From positions 1-37,257 of the IMG/VR virus record IMGVR_UViG_3300045999_010900: a stretch of 37,257 bases of DNA; one strand, given 5' to 3'. Numbering within the stretch: position 1 is the stretch's first letter; every line of letters begins with the position of its first letter. Both the position numbers and the translations under genes were made by a program. Positions 1 to 7,693 of this stretch are shown here, piece after piece. Below the pieces are notes generated by a model, which did no database searches, had not been told where the DNA came from, and worked only from the letters and a program-made list of their open reading frames with translations. The DNA is from a virus.

Positions 1-717
1 AGATACGGCGGCGGCCAGATCCCCGACCTCAAGCCCGGCGAGTCCCTCAAGTTCAACAGCGCCAGCCACCCGCACCCCAACCAGCTCACCCTCCTCGAAT
101 TCCTGATCCGCGACATCGCGTGGGGCGTCGGCGTCTCGCCCGAGCTGCTTTGGAACATTGCCGCCCTCGGCGGGGCAAACACCCGCTTCGTCCTCGCCGA
201 TGCCCAAGGCTGGATCGAGGAGCAGCAAGCCGATCTCGTCCGCCTGTACTGCCAACGCGTCTGGACGTACTTTATCGCCAAGAGCCTCAAGGCCGGCCGC
301 CTGCCCAAGTGCCAAGACGCCGAGTGGTGGAACTGCAACTGGATCACCCCGCCCCGCCTCACCGTCGACTTCGGCCGCGAAGGCCAGCTCCACCTTGATC
401 AGTTAAAAATGGGCGTCATCACCTACTCCCGCCTGCTCGGCTGGCAGGGGCAGGATTTTGAGACCCACACCGACAAGTGGCTCGACGAGCTCGCCTACGT
501 GAAGAGCGGCCTCGCCGCCCGCGGCCTCGATTGGGCCGACCTCGCCCAGTGGCGCAACCCGCAGATTCAGCCGCAATTCTCCGCCGGTAGTAGCGGGACC
601 GATACGCTCCCCACGGATCCCACGCAGGCCAACGCCGCGCTCGCCGATCTCCTCCGCGATCCCGCCCAGGCCAGCGCCTACCTCGCCCGCCTCCGCGCCC
701 AGCCCGAAGCCGCCTGA
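1..717 (+). CDS. Portal protein, C-terminal part (wraps from window end)
   Basis: This is the 3' part of the lambda-type portal gene that begins at 36184; it enters in frame at base 1 and stops at TGA 715-717. On the circle the protein is 553 aa, close to lambda gpB, and this part is residues 316-553. The portal forms the dodecameric ring at the capsid vertex through which DNA is pumped and to which the connector attaches. The segment LLEFLIRDIAWGVGVSPELL is typical of lambda-family portals. The tail after about residue 500 is Ala/Pro-rich. The first codon (AGA) differs from the matching codon in the end copy (GTC), probably an assembly or population variant. The S49 protease gene follows after 35 bp. 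Confidence 0.93.
   Translation, partial: RYGGGQIPDLKPGESLKFNSASHPHPNQLTLLEFLIRDIAWGVGVSPELLWNIAALGGANTRFVLADAQGWIEEQQADLVRLYCQRVWTYFIAKSLKAGRLPKCQDAEWWNCNWITPPRLTVDFGREGQLHLDQLKMGVITYSRLLGWQGQDFETHTDKWLDELAYVKSGLAARGLDWADLAQWRNPQIQPQFSAGSSGTDTLPTDPTQANAALADLLRDPAQASAYLARLRAQPEAA
4..129. repeat. Terminal redundancy, left copy (126 bp)
   Basis: These 126 bases are identical to 37132-37257, and the portal reading frame is continuous across the join. This is what a circular molecule, or a circularly permuted phage genome, gives when written as a linear contig. The length is typical of an assembler overlap, so it need not be a physical terminal repeat. Removing one copy leaves a circle of about 37,128 bp. 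Confidence 0.93.
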
Positions 718-752
718 GTTATCCGCGCCTACAACTCCCGCCAAAAATCACC

Positions 753-1886
753 ATGAAACCCGCCCACGCCCAGCGCATCGTCGCCGATCTCCTCTGCAAC
801 CCCGTCTCGATGCGCTCGGCCGAGCACTTCGCCACGGTGCTCGCCCTCTCCATGCCCGCGCCCACCGCCGGCATGATGCACGACGCCGATGATGACGAGG
901 GCATGATGCCCTGGGAAAAGCCCCTTTACTCCGTCGCCGATGGCATCGCCCACGTCCCCGTGCGCGGCCCCATCGTCAAAGGTTACGACGCCATGACCTG
1001 CTGGTATTACGGCCTCATGAGCACCGATGCGCTTGCGGTCGCCCTCGATGAGCTCGCCGAGCGCGAGGATGTCGCCGCCGTTGTTTTTGATTTCAACAGC
1101 CCCGGCGGATCCTCGGCCGGTATGCCGGAAGTCGCCGAGCAGATCGCCGCCCTCGGCCAGATCAAGGCCACCATCGCCTACGTCGGCGATCAAGCCTGCT
1201 CCAACGGCTACCGCCTCGCCGCCGCGTGCGACATCATCCTCACCACCCGGTCCGCCACGCTCGGCTGCATCGGCACCTACATCGCGCTCTACGACCGCAC
1301 CGAGCAGCTCAAAGCCGCCGGCATCAAGCTCGAGCTCTTCGCCGCCGGCGCGTATAAAGGCATGGGCCTCGACGGCAACCCGCTCACCGATCCCCAGCGC
1401 GCCTACCTCCAAGCGACCACCGACCGCTCCAACGACATGTTCGTTGATTTCGTCCTGGAGCGCCGCGGCGCCATCGCCCCCGAGACGATGCAAGGCCAAT
1501 GGTTCGACGGCGAGCAAGCCGTGGAGCTCGGCCTCGCCGATCAGATCGTCACCGGCCTGCCCGCCGTGCTCGCCGCGCTCCGCCCGCACATCCCCGCCTC
1601 AGTCGCTCCCCGTCCGTCCGCGCCCCTCGCCTCGCCCGCCGCCGCCGCCGCACCCGCGCTGGCCGCTGCGCCCGCGCCCGCCGCCGCCGCCCCCACCTTC
1701 CACATCACGCTCCCCGCGATGTCCTTCGCCGCGCCGCAAGTCACGGTGGCCCCCGCCGCCGTTAACGTCACCGTGGATTCCCGCCTAGAAAAAGACTCCA
1801 TCCAAGTCTCCCAAAGCCAATCCGGCGGCGCCAAAAAGATCCTGACCGATGCCAACGGCGCGATCACCGGCATCGAGCCCACCTAA
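753..1886 (+). CDS. S49 (SppA/ClpP-fold) prohead protease
   Basis: A 377-aa serine peptidase of family S49, the lambda gpC type, which matures the prohead by cleaving scaffold, portal or itself. Visible are the oxyanion segment NSPGG near residues 115-119, the nucleophile Ser150 in DQACSNGYRLA, and the general-base Lys202 in AGAYKGMG followed by GNPLTDPQ; this Ser/Lys dyad pattern is standard for phage S49 enzymes. Residues from about 285 are Ala/Pro-rich and end in a segment with ILTDANGAITGIE. In lambda the 3' part of C also encodes the Nu3 scaffold; here a separate scaffold candidate lies at 5735. It follows the portal directly. There is no Shine-Dalgarno; the start is preceded by an A-run. 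Confidence 0.92.
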   Translation: MKPAHAQRIVADLLCNPVSMRSAEHFATVLALSMPAPTAGMMHDADDDEGMMPWEKPLYSVADGIAHVPVRGPIVKGYDAMTCWYYGLMSTDALAVALDELAEREDVAAVVFDFNSPGGSSAGMPEVAEQIAALGQIKATIAYVGDQACSNGYRLAAACDIILTTRSATLGCIGTYIALYDRTEQLKAAGIKLELFAAGAYKGMGLDGNPLTDPQRAYLQATTDRSNDMFVDFVLERRGAIAPETMQGQWFDGEQAVELGLADQIVTGLPAVLAALRPHIPASVAPRPSAPLASPAAAAAPALAAAPAPAAAAPTFHITLPAMSFAAPQVTVAPAAVNVTVDSRLEKDSIQVSQSQSGGAKKILTDANGAITGIEPT

Positions 1887-1888
1887 CT

Positions 1889-1916
1889 TTCCGTGTATTC
1901 CGTGTATTCCGTGGGC
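1889..1916 (+). repeat. TTCCGTG-type intergenic repeat, copy 1
   Basis: A 28-bp element of three TTCCGTG units separated by TA, ending in GGGC. It is directly after the protease stop codon and before the next gene. Six further copies of exactly the same length occur in the window (5665, 7593, 10192, 15564, 18635, 35766). Confidence 0.9.
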
Positions 1917-1936
1917 CCCTCATAAAAATCCCCGCC

Positions 1937-2332
1937 ATGGCCACCCGCACCGCCATCAGCACGCGAGACGCGCAGCTCGACCTCGCCACCGCGCTCCTCG
2001 CCGGCGGCACGCTCCGCATCTATTCGGGCGCGCAGCCCGCCGGCCCCGATGTCGCCGCCACCGGCGACCACCTCGTCACCCTCGGCCTCTCCACGCCCGC
2101 CTTCGCCGCGGCCTCCGCCGGCAGCGCCACCGCCGCTACGATCTCCCCCGGCACCGTGCTCGTCAACGGCACCGCCGGCTGGTTCCGGCTTTTCTCCTCC
2201 GGCGGCGACGCGATTTACGACGGCGCGATCACTGCCGGTGGCGACGGCGGCGAGATTGAATTCGACTCCCTCACCTTTACCGCGGGCGCCCAAGTCGCCC
2301 TCGATGCCCTCACCCTCACGCTTCCTCTCTAA
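1937..2332 (+). CDS. Small phage structural protein (TGAQPA/GTAGWFR type)
   Basis: A 131-aa protein with a pattern I recall from small virion-associated phage proteins: an N-terminal helix (RDAQLDLATALL), then GTLRIYSGAQPAGPD, a threonine/alanine-rich beta region, and GTAGWFRLFSSGGDAIYDG. No enzyme motif is visible, and the composition suggests an all-beta fold. It is the first of six small genes between the protease and the capsid scaffold, where lambda has its decoration gene D, so a head-surface role is likely but not shown. The ATG at 1937 has no Shine-Dalgarno; the leader reads CATAAAAATCCCCGCC. Confidence 0.75.
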   Translation: MATRTAISTRDAQLDLATALLAGGTLRIYSGAQPAGPDVAATGDHLVTLGLSTPAFAAASAGSATAATISPGTVLVNGTAGWFRLFSSGGDAIYDGAITAGGDGGEIEFDSLTFTAGAQVALDALTLTLPL

Positions 2333-2350
2333 AAAAACAACCACACCACC

Positions 2351-2791
2351 ATGAGCATGTCCAACGCGGCCGAGGCCGCTCTCCTCGATCTCCTTTTCCT
2401 CAACACCGACTGGGCCAACATCGGCGACGCCGGCGGCCTGCAAAACAGCGCCGCGGCCGGCAGCTTCCACGTGGCCCTGCACACCGCCGATCCCGGCGAG
2501 GCCGGCACGCAAGCGACGAACGAGGTCGCCTACACCGGCTACGCCCGCGTCGCCGTGGCCCGCTCCGGCTCCGGTTGGTCGCGCTCGGTCTCCACGATCT
2601 CCAACGTCGCCACCGTGCAATTCGGCGAGTGCACCGCCGGCAGCGCCACCGCCACGCACTTCTCCATCGGCGTCGCGTCTTCGGGCGCGGCTCAGATCAT
2701 CGTCTCCGGCGCGCTCGATGCCACCCGCTCCATCAGCGCGGGCATCACGCCGCTTTTCAATCCCGGCACCCTCGCGGCGACGGTCGATTAA
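2351..2791 (+). CDS. Phage tail-fibre/decoration-like protein
   Basis: A 146-aa protein: an N-terminal helix (AAEAALLDLLFLNTDW), then FHVALHTADPGEAGTQATNEVAYTG with YARVAVAR, and a beta-rich second half with THFSIGVASSGAAQIIVSGALD. The order 'L-HTADP - YARV - THFGI - GAL' is shared with small phage proteins often labelled tail fibre. Its place between protease and capsid genes argues for a virion-surface protein. Two ATGs (2351 and 2357) are possible starts; the first is used here. Nothing suggests an enzyme. Confidence 0.75.
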   Translation: MSMSNAAEAALLDLLFLNTDWANIGDAGGLQNSAAAGSFHVALHTADPGEAGTQATNEVAYTGYARVAVARSGSGWSRSVSTISNVATVQFGECTAGSATATHFSIGVASSGAAQIIVSGALDATRSISAGITPLFNPGTLAATVD

Positions 2792-2803
2792 GTTCCGCTC
2801 CCG

Positions 2804-3682
2804 ATGCCCATCACCTCCACAGCCGACGTCGCCGCCGCCTACTCCGAGGGTCGCGCCCACACCCAAAGGTTCTTTAAGAACCCAGGGGCGGCGGGCGATG
2901 GCCGCTGGCACGATTGGAGCTACACCTCCGGGCAGCCCGCCTACGAGGCGCGCATCGGCGAGGCCCTCACGCTGCGCCCGATGGATGCCACGCGCAACGA
3001 GGCGATTTTTTTCCCACCCATCGCCGCCGGGCAGACTCGTCACCTCACCGAGCTCTCGGTGTATTGCGGCGTCACCGCGCCCGACCTGCTCAACCAATCG
3101 TTTGAGCTCTACGATTTGCTCGGCATTTACCCGCTCATCGACGGCGGCAACACCGCCGAGCAAGTCATGGTCAACTCCGCCACTCTGCCCCGCTACGGCG
3201 ACGGCGTGGGCGTGCGAGCCGTGCTCGTCAACCACGTCGCCCCCGCTTCGGGCTTTGGCGTCCCGATTGTCGTCAGTTACGTCGATTCCGAAGATGTGGC
3301 CCGCTCACTCACGGTGTATTCCACCAACGACGGCCTCGGCACCGCCGCCGTCACGATGCGGACAAATGGAGCCGGGGTCCAAGGTATGCTCTACCTGCCC
3401 ACCGAGGGCGGCGGCGTGAAAAGCATTTCAAGCGTCACGTTTATAAATGATGCCGGCGGGTTTTGGTGCATCTATCTCGTCAAGCCCATCGCTCGCATCG
3501 ATTGGCAAGGCGGCGCGACTGGCGTGCAAAACACCGTCTTTTCGGTCAAAAATTTTGCGACGCACAACGCCTTTGATTTTCCGCGCATTTACGACGGCGC
3601 GCACCTCGGCTTTTTTGTGCTCCGCAATGGCGGCGCCCGCTCGGTTTCTATCTTCGGCACGGCCTCCTTTGTCTGGGGCTAA
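2804..3682 (+). CDS. Head-module structural protein, paralogue A
   Basis: A 292-aa protein of unknown function that appears related to the next gene: both are exactly 292 aa, both end in VWG, and both contain a GVG(V/T)R - VSY(V/T)D core (here YGDGVGVRAVLVNH...VVSYVDSEDVARSLTV). The N-terminal part includes RFFKNPGAAGDGRWHDWSY, and the C-terminal part DGAHLGFFVLRNGGARS resembles the paralogue's DGACLGFILVAGGAVAAS. The predicted fold is mostly beta. There is no signal peptide or enzyme motif. Together the pair probably forms a head-surface fibre or decoration; this is inference from position. Confidence 0.75.
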   Translation: MPITSTADVAAAYSEGRAHTQRFFKNPGAAGDGRWHDWSYTSGQPAYEARIGEALTLRPMDATRNEAIFFPPIAAGQTRHLTELSVYCGVTAPDLLNQSFELYDLLGIYPLIDGGNTAEQVMVNSATLPRYGDGVGVRAVLVNHVAPASGFGVPIVVSYVDSEDVARSLTVYSTNDGLGTAAVTMRTNGAGVQGMLYLPTEGGGVKSISSVTFINDAGGFWCIYLVKPIARIDWQGGATGVQNTVFSVKNFATHNAFDFPRIYDGAHLGFFVLRNGGARSVSIFGTASFVWG

Positions 3683-3702
3683 CACTCAACACACCCAAAA
3701 AC

Positions 3703-4581
3703 ATGGCCCTCACCTCCATCAACGCAATCGTCTCCGCTCTTAGCTCTGGTCAACGCTGGCGCTCCGACTGGAACAAGATCACCGGCGCCGCCGCCTACGT
3801 CGCCGGCCGCTCCTACGACACCACCTCGCTCGCCGGCAGCCCCGTCGCCAATGCGTGGGCCGGCACCGCGCTGGCCTTCCGCGAGTGCGACGAGGCTACC
3901 GGCAACGGCACGCAGATTTTTGGCATCCGCCACGGCGGCGATGTGGCCGCAAGCATCAAGCACCTCCTCAACCTCGGCGCGATCACGACCGCCGCCACCG
4001 GCATCCCTTCGACGCTCCTGCTCGTGGACATCGAGGGCTACTGGCCCGGTATCACCAACAATAGTGCCACGGCGCAGACGCTCACCGGCACGCCCTCGCT
4101 CCGCGCCGCCAACGGCGTCGGCACCCGGCTCTATTGGGTCCAGACCGCGACCGCCGGCGCGACCGCGCAAAATATCGCGCTCAGCTACACCGACCAGGAT
4201 GGCAACACGGGCAACACCCTCCCCGTCACCGTCGCCATGACGGCCTCCGCCATCACCCCGCACATTTCCCACAGCGGCGTCGCGGCCAACAACTACGGCC
4301 CGTTTCTTCCCCTCGCCTCCGGCGACTACGGCGTGCGCAACGTCGCCACGGTTACGTTTTCCGCCGCCAACACCGGCACCGGCGCGCTCGTGCTCGCCCG
4401 CCCGATCATGGAGATCCCGCTCGGCGTGCTCAGCCTTTACCACAACAAAGACACCCTCAGCCAAACGCCCTCGCTCCCGATCATCCCCGATGGCGCGTGC
4501 CTCGGCTTCATCTTGGTTGCGGGCGGCGCGGTCGCCGCGAGCACCACGTTCGTCGGCCACACCGAGACCGTCTGGGGCTAA
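3703..4581 (+). CDS. Head-module structural protein, paralogue B
   Basis: A 292-aa relative of the preceding product. It shares the C-terminal DGA.LGF...GG pattern and the final VWG, and a central NGVGTRLYWVQTATAGATAQ...LSYTDQDGN that lines up with paralogue A. The N-terminal segment SGQRWRSDWNKITG replaces RFFKNPGAAGDGRW. The divergence is large, so the duplication is old or the two were gained separately. The gene starts after an A-rich leader (CACACCCAAAAAC) with no Shine-Dalgarno. The next gene's GTG start lies 5 bp after its stop. Confidence 0.75.
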   Translation: MALTSINAIVSALSSGQRWRSDWNKITGAAAYVAGRSYDTTSLAGSPVANAWAGTALAFRECDEATGNGTQIFGIRHGGDVAASIKHLLNLGAITTAATGIPSTLLLVDIEGYWPGITNNSATAQTLTGTPSLRAANGVGTRLYWVQTATAGATAQNIALSYTDQDGNTGNTLPVTVAMTASAITPHISHSGVAANNYGPFLPLASGDYGVRNVATVTFSAANTGTGALVLARPIMEIPLGVLSLYHNKDTLSQTPSLPIIPDGACLGFILVAGGAVAASTTFVGHTETVWG

Positions 4582-4586
4582 AAACC

Positions 4587-5363
4587 GTGGCGCTCTGGCC
4601 CAACAATTTCTCCGGCCTGCGCGGCTTCTCTCGTATCAGCTTTTCTGGCGATGCGGGCCTCGGCATAAGCCAACAGCTCACCCAGCGACAGCTCTCTTTT
4701 TTCGTCAACGACGTCGTTTCCCCGACCGCGAGCATCCCCGAGGGGTCGTTTGAGAGCCGCGCGTGCATCCTCGCGCCGCTCGTCGGGGGGGCGATGTCGG
4801 CCGGCAATAGCACCGCCGATTCCGCGATCACCGCCGCCGCCGCCCTCATCGCGGGCGCACCCATCAGCGGCGCGGCCACGCTCACCCTCGCCGAGTCCGG
4901 CGCCAGTCTCTCCCTCGTCATCGCCCTCAGCGGCGAGGCCACGCTCACCCTCACCACGGCCGACGCCGTGCTCTCCCTCACGATCGGCCTCGGCGGCGAG
5001 GCGACCTGGACGCTCACGCCCACGGCCGGCCTGAGTATGATCGTGCCCGTCGCCGGCTCTGGCGTGCTCTCGGTCTCCGGCACCGCCGATCTCAAGGGCC
5101 TGCTCGCGATGTCCGGCGAAAGCTCGTCGTTTACCGAGCTCTCGCCCGAGTCGCTCGCCCGCGCCGTGTGGTCCGAAGTCATCGAGCACGGCTACACCGC
5201 CGAGCAGCTGGTCCGCCTGCTCGCCGCGCTGGCCGCCGGCAAATCCTCCGGCTTCGGCACCGCCACCGCGACCTTCCGCGATCTCGCCGATTCCAAGGCC
5301 CGGCTCACCGCCACGCTCGACGGCTCGGGCAACCGCACCGCCGTCACCGTCGACCCCACGTGA
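4587..5363 (+). CDS. Phage structural protein with repeat-rich middle
   Basis: A 258-aa product if the GTG at 4587 is used; upstream of it the open frame overlaps the previous gene and has no phage-like sequence. The middle (residues about 80-190) is a run of short similar units such as GAATLTLAESGASLSLVIAL, GEATLTLTTADAVLSLTIGL and GEATWTLTPTAGLSMIVPV, with period about 24 residues, suggesting a repetitive beta structure. The C-terminus (YTAEQLVRLLAALAAGKSSG, then TATFRDLADSK and NRTAVTVDP) matches a common C-terminal module of phage structural proteins that I recall as being encoded near capsid or tail genes. Function is unknown. Confidence 0.7.
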   Translation: MALWPNNFSGLRGFSRISFSGDAGLGISQQLTQRQLSFFVNDVVSPTASIPEGSFESRACILAPLVGGAMSAGNSTADSAITAAAALIAGAPISGAATLTLAESGASLSLVIALSGEATLTLTTADAVLSLTIGLGGEATWTLTPTAGLSMIVPVAGSGVLSVSGTADLKGLLAMSGESSSFTELSPESLARAVWSEVIEHGYTAEQLVRLLAALAAGKSSGFGTATATFRDLADSKARLTATLDGSGNRTAVTVDPT

Positions 5364-5662
5364 ACTGGCTCGGCAACTGGGTCGGCACGTGGCTCGGCAA
5401 TTGGCTGGGTGCGCTCGGCGGCGAAACGCTCCGCCGGCTGCTCACCCAATCGCCCGCCCAGCTCTCCGGCACCGGCCGGGTGCTCTCTGCGCCGCGCCCA
5501 GGCGGCGGCTTCGCCCGTTTCTTCCGCTGGTTCCTCCCGCCGCGCTACGGCCGCGGGGCGCTGCGCTCCGCCCCGCCGCGCCTCGCCGGCCGCGCTCGTG
5601 TGATCCCCTACGCTCTCACCGTCCGCGCCCGCAACGCCCGCCTCCTCGCCCTGCTCGATTAG
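5360..5662 (+). CDS. Trp-repeat phage protein
   Basis: A 100-aa product starting at GTG 5360, whose GTGA overlaps the stop of the gene before. It opens with four tandem tetrapeptides, NWLG-NWVG-TWLG-NWLG, coded by four 12-bp units at 5363-5410. The rest is basic and Pro/Arg-rich (FFRWFLPPRYGRGALR). Similar short phage proteins with WLG repeats occur next to structural genes, but I cannot assign a function. A membrane- or capsid-associated amphipathic segment is possible. The translational coupling indicates it is made together with the 4587 gene. Confidence 0.65.
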   Translation: MNWLGNWVGTWLGNWLGALGGETLRRLLTQSPAQLSGTGRVLSAPRPGGGFARFFRWFLPPRYGRGALRSAPPRLAGRARVIPYALTVRARNARLLALLD

Positions 5663-5664
5663 TT

Positions 5665-5692
5665 TTCCGTGTGTTCCGTTGGTTCCGTGGGC
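5665..5692 (+). repeat. TTCCGTG-type intergenic repeat, copy 2
   Basis: Same 28-bp architecture as at 1889, with one variant spacer (TTCCGTTGG). It begins directly after the stop of the 5360 gene and lies 19 nt before a TTGACA element. Confidence 0.88.
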
Positions 5693-5711
5693 ACCTCCGC
5701 CCCGCGCCGTT

Positions 5712-5734
5712 TTGACACCGCGCCGCTGGCAACC
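5712..5734 (+). promoter_or_regulatory. TTGACA start-proximal element (scaffold gene)
   Basis: TTGACA at 5712-5717 lies 17 nt before the ATG at 5735. The stretch down to CGCTGGCAAC is shared with the element before the tail tube gene (10246). It looks like a -35 box, but a matching -10 would fall on the start codon, so its role is uncertain. Confidence 0.5.
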
Positions 5735-6241
5735 ATGAGCACTCCTGCCACCGCCCCCGAGACCGCCGCCCCCGTTGCTCCCGCCGCGCCGGCTCCCGTC
5801 CCCGCCGCCGCCGCGCCTACGCTCCGCGGCTTCCTCGCCAATCTCCGCACGGGTGCCACCACCGGCGCCGAATTGGTCGCCGCCCGCGCCGAAGCCTCCG
5901 CGCTCCGCTCCGATCTCTCGGCCCGCGACCTGCAACTCTCCGCCGCCGCCACGCTCGCCACCGCGCAAGCCGCCCAGCTCTCGACGTTCTCCGCCTTCTT
6001 CGGCCTGCAACTCGCCGACCTCGCCGGCAAAGATTCCGCCGCGCTCCACACGATCCTCGCCGAGAAGATCAACGCCGCCGCCATCGACCAAGTCGCCTCG
6101 ATGGGCGTCCCCACCGCTGCGCTCCCGCCCGTCACCGCGCCCGATGCAGCCGCAGAAAAGACCCTCTCCGCCACCGAATTCTCCGCCCTCAGCAACGACG
6201 AGAAGATGAAATTCTCCGTCAACGGCGGCCGCATCGTCTAA
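5735..6241 (+). CDS. Putative capsid scaffolding protein
   Basis: A 168-aa product directly upstream of the major capsid gene, the usual position of a scaffold. The N-terminal 30 residues are Ala/Pro-rich and likely disordered. A helical, heptad-like region follows (TTGAELVAARAEASALRSDL to about residue 85), and the end is acidic/basic with LSATEFSALSNDEKMKFSVN. This disordered plus coiled-coil layout fits internal scaffolds that guide coat assembly and are then removed by the prohead protease (here the S49 enzyme at 753). I chose ATG 5735 because the open frame upstream is formed by the intergenic repeat. Confidence 0.65.
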   Translation: MSTPATAPETAAPVAPAAPAPVPAAAAPTLRGFLANLRTGATTGAELVAARAEASALRSDLSARDLQLSAAATLATAQAAQLSTFSAFFGLQLADLAGKDSAALHTILAEKINAAAIDQVASMGVPTAALPPVTAPDAAAEKTLSATEFSALSNDEKMKFSVNGGRIV

Positions 6242-6301
6242 GCGCCAAAAAATTTCACCACCCGCTCAGTTCACCACTCCTCATCCTAAACCACACCCGT
6301 C

Positions 6302-7471
6302 ATGGCCGTCACACTCACCAACCTCATCCCCGACGCTTACAAAGCGCTCGACGTCGTCAGCCGCGAACTCGTCGGCTTCATCCCCTCTGTCCTCCGCGAC
6401 TCCAGCGTTGATCAAGTCGCCCTCAACCAGACCCTCCGCAGCCAAGTCACTCCGGTCAACGTCTCCAGCCGCAACATCACGCCCGCGATGGCGTTCCCGC
6501 TCGAGACCAACCAGACGATCGGCAACCAGCCCATCACGATCTCGAAGGTGAAAGCCTTCCCGTTCTCGTGGTCCGGTGAGGAGCAGCTCTCGGCCAGCAA
6601 GGGCCCCGGCTACCTCACGATCCAGCAAGACCAGATCGCGCAGGCCCTCCGCGCCGCCGTCAACGAGATCGAGCTCGACCTCGCCACCGCCGCCTCGCTC
6701 GGCGCTTCCCGCGCCATCGGCGCCGCCGGCACCGCGCCCTTCGGCACCAACCTCGGCGAGTCCGCCCAGCTCAAAAAGATCCTCGACGACAACGGCGCTC
6801 CCGGTTCCGACCGCAGCATCATCGTCAACACCTCTGCCGGTGCCTCGCTCCGCACGCTGCTCAACAACCCGCTCAACGCCAACACCAGCCTCAACGGCGA
6901 CATGACCCGTCAAGGCATGATCCTCGATGTGAACGGCTTCAAGTTCCGCGAGTCGGCCCAAGTCATCACCCCGACCGCGGGCGCGATGGCCTCCGCCACC
7001 TCCACGAGCGCCGCCTTCACGGTCGGCCAGACCGTCATCCCGCTGGCCACGGCCGGCACGGGCGTCGTCGCCGCCGGCGACATCATCAGCTTCGCCAACG
7101 ATACCAACCGCTACGTGGTCGCCTCGGTCGCCTTCGCCGGCGCCAATCCGGCCTCGGGTGATACGATCACGCTGGCCGCTCCCGGCCTGCGCGTCGCCCA
7201 GGGTGTCGCCACCCGCGCCATCACGGTGCAGGCCACCTCGGCCCGCAACATCGCCCTCAGCCGCAACGCCCTCGTCCTCGCGACCCGCCTGCCCGCCGCG
7301 CCGGTCAACAAGGATCTCGCCGAGATGCGCGAAGTCATCACCGATCCGGTTTCCGGCCTCAGCTTCGAGCTCGCCGTGTATCCCGGCTACCGGATGACGG
7401 TCTTCGAAATCGGCCTCGCGTGGGGCTACAAGGTCATCAAGCCCGAGCACATGGCGATCCTCCAAGGCTAA
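6302..7471 (+). CDS. Major capsid protein, P22 coat-like
   Basis: A 389-aa HK97-fold coat protein most like the P22 gp5 family. The end is diagnostic: RNIALSRNALVLATRLPAA, then a DPVSGLSFELAVYPGYRMTV segment followed by a ...AWG(Y)KV(I)KPEHMA motif, as in P22-type coats. The N-terminal part (MAVTLTNLIPDAYKALDVVS, then RELVGFIPSVLRDSS) and EQLSASKGPGYLTIQQDQIAQALR are also typical. Residues about 225-300 (TVGQTVIPLATAG... to GDTITLAAPGLRVAQGVATRAIT) form an inserted beta domain. It combines with a lambda-type terminase, portal and protease, so the head module is mosaic. No Shine-Dalgarno precedes ATG 6302. A strong terminator follows. Confidence 0.9.
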   Translation: MAVTLTNLIPDAYKALDVVSRELVGFIPSVLRDSSVDQVALNQTLRSQVTPVNVSSRNITPAMAFPLETNQTIGNQPITISKVKAFPFSWSGEEQLSASKGPGYLTIQQDQIAQALRAAVNEIELDLATAASLGASRAIGAAGTAPFGTNLGESAQLKKILDDNGAPGSDRSIIVNTSAGASLRTLLNNPLNANTSLNGDMTRQGMILDVNGFKFRESAQVITPTAGAMASATSTSAAFTVGQTVIPLATAGTGVVAAGDIISFANDTNRYVVASVAFAGANPASGDTITLAAPGLRVAQGVATRAITVQATSARNIALSRNALVLATRLPAAPVNKDLAEMREVITDPVSGLSFELAVYPGYRMTVFEIGLAWGYKVIKPEHMAILQG

Positions 7472-7547
7472 TCGCCCGACTGAAAAGATTTCCGAGCCCT
7501 GCCGGAAAGCCCGGCTTGTTTTGCCGTACACTTGCAGGGAGTTCAAC

Positions 7548-7587
7548 CCCCGCACCGGAGTCGCTCCCGGTGCGGGGTTTTCTTTTT
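7548..7587 (+). terminator. Intrinsic terminator after the capsid gene
   Basis: A perfect 11-bp stem (CCCCGCACCGG 7548-7558 with its complement at 7567-7577) closes an 8-nt loop and is followed by TTTTCTTTTT. It lies 76 bp after the capsid stop codon. Confidence 0.92.
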
Positions 7588-7592
7588 CCCCC

Positions 7593-7620
7593 TTCCGTGT
7601 GTTCCGTGTGTTCCGTGGGC
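7593..7620 (+). repeat. TTCCGTG-type intergenic repeat, copy 3
   Basis: 28 bp, six bases downstream of the capsid terminator. A looser related stretch with ATCCGTGGGCC follows at about 7654-7666. Together with the terminator and the TTGACT element at 7674 it fills the 222-bp gap between the capsid and 7694 genes. Confidence 0.9.
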
Positions 7621-7673
7621 AATTCCGGCTCCGGCCTCTGCGCCCCTCCGCGTCATCCGTGGGCCCCTCCGTT

Positions 7674-7693
7674 TTGACTCCGCCGCCCCTCCG
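7674..7693 (+). promoter_or_regulatory. TTGACT start-proximal element
   Basis: TTTTGACT with TTGACT at 7674-7679, 14 nt before ATG 7694; the same kind of element as before the scaffold and tail-tube genes. Confidence 0.4.

Noticed and set aside
4134-4586. N-terminal extension of the 4587 gene
   Set aside because: It overlaps the 3703 gene in another frame, is His/Arg-rich and does not match the phage-like sequence after GTG 4587.
5192-6091. Long minus-strand open frames opposite late genes (also 6281-8029, 32755-35127 and others)
   Set aside because: Gly/Ala/Arg/Glu-rich shadows that result from the C-ending codons of the plus-strand genes; stop codons are rare on the opposite strand in such DNA.
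7501-7525. Small hairpin GCCGG/CCGGC after the capsid gene
   Set aside because: Only a 5-bp stem without a proper T-run; the real terminator is the 11-bp hairpin 7548-7587.
7437-7622. Short frames coding TEHTEHTE or THGTHG-type peptides over the repeats
   Set aside because: They are translations of the TTCCGTG repeat and not conserved proteins.
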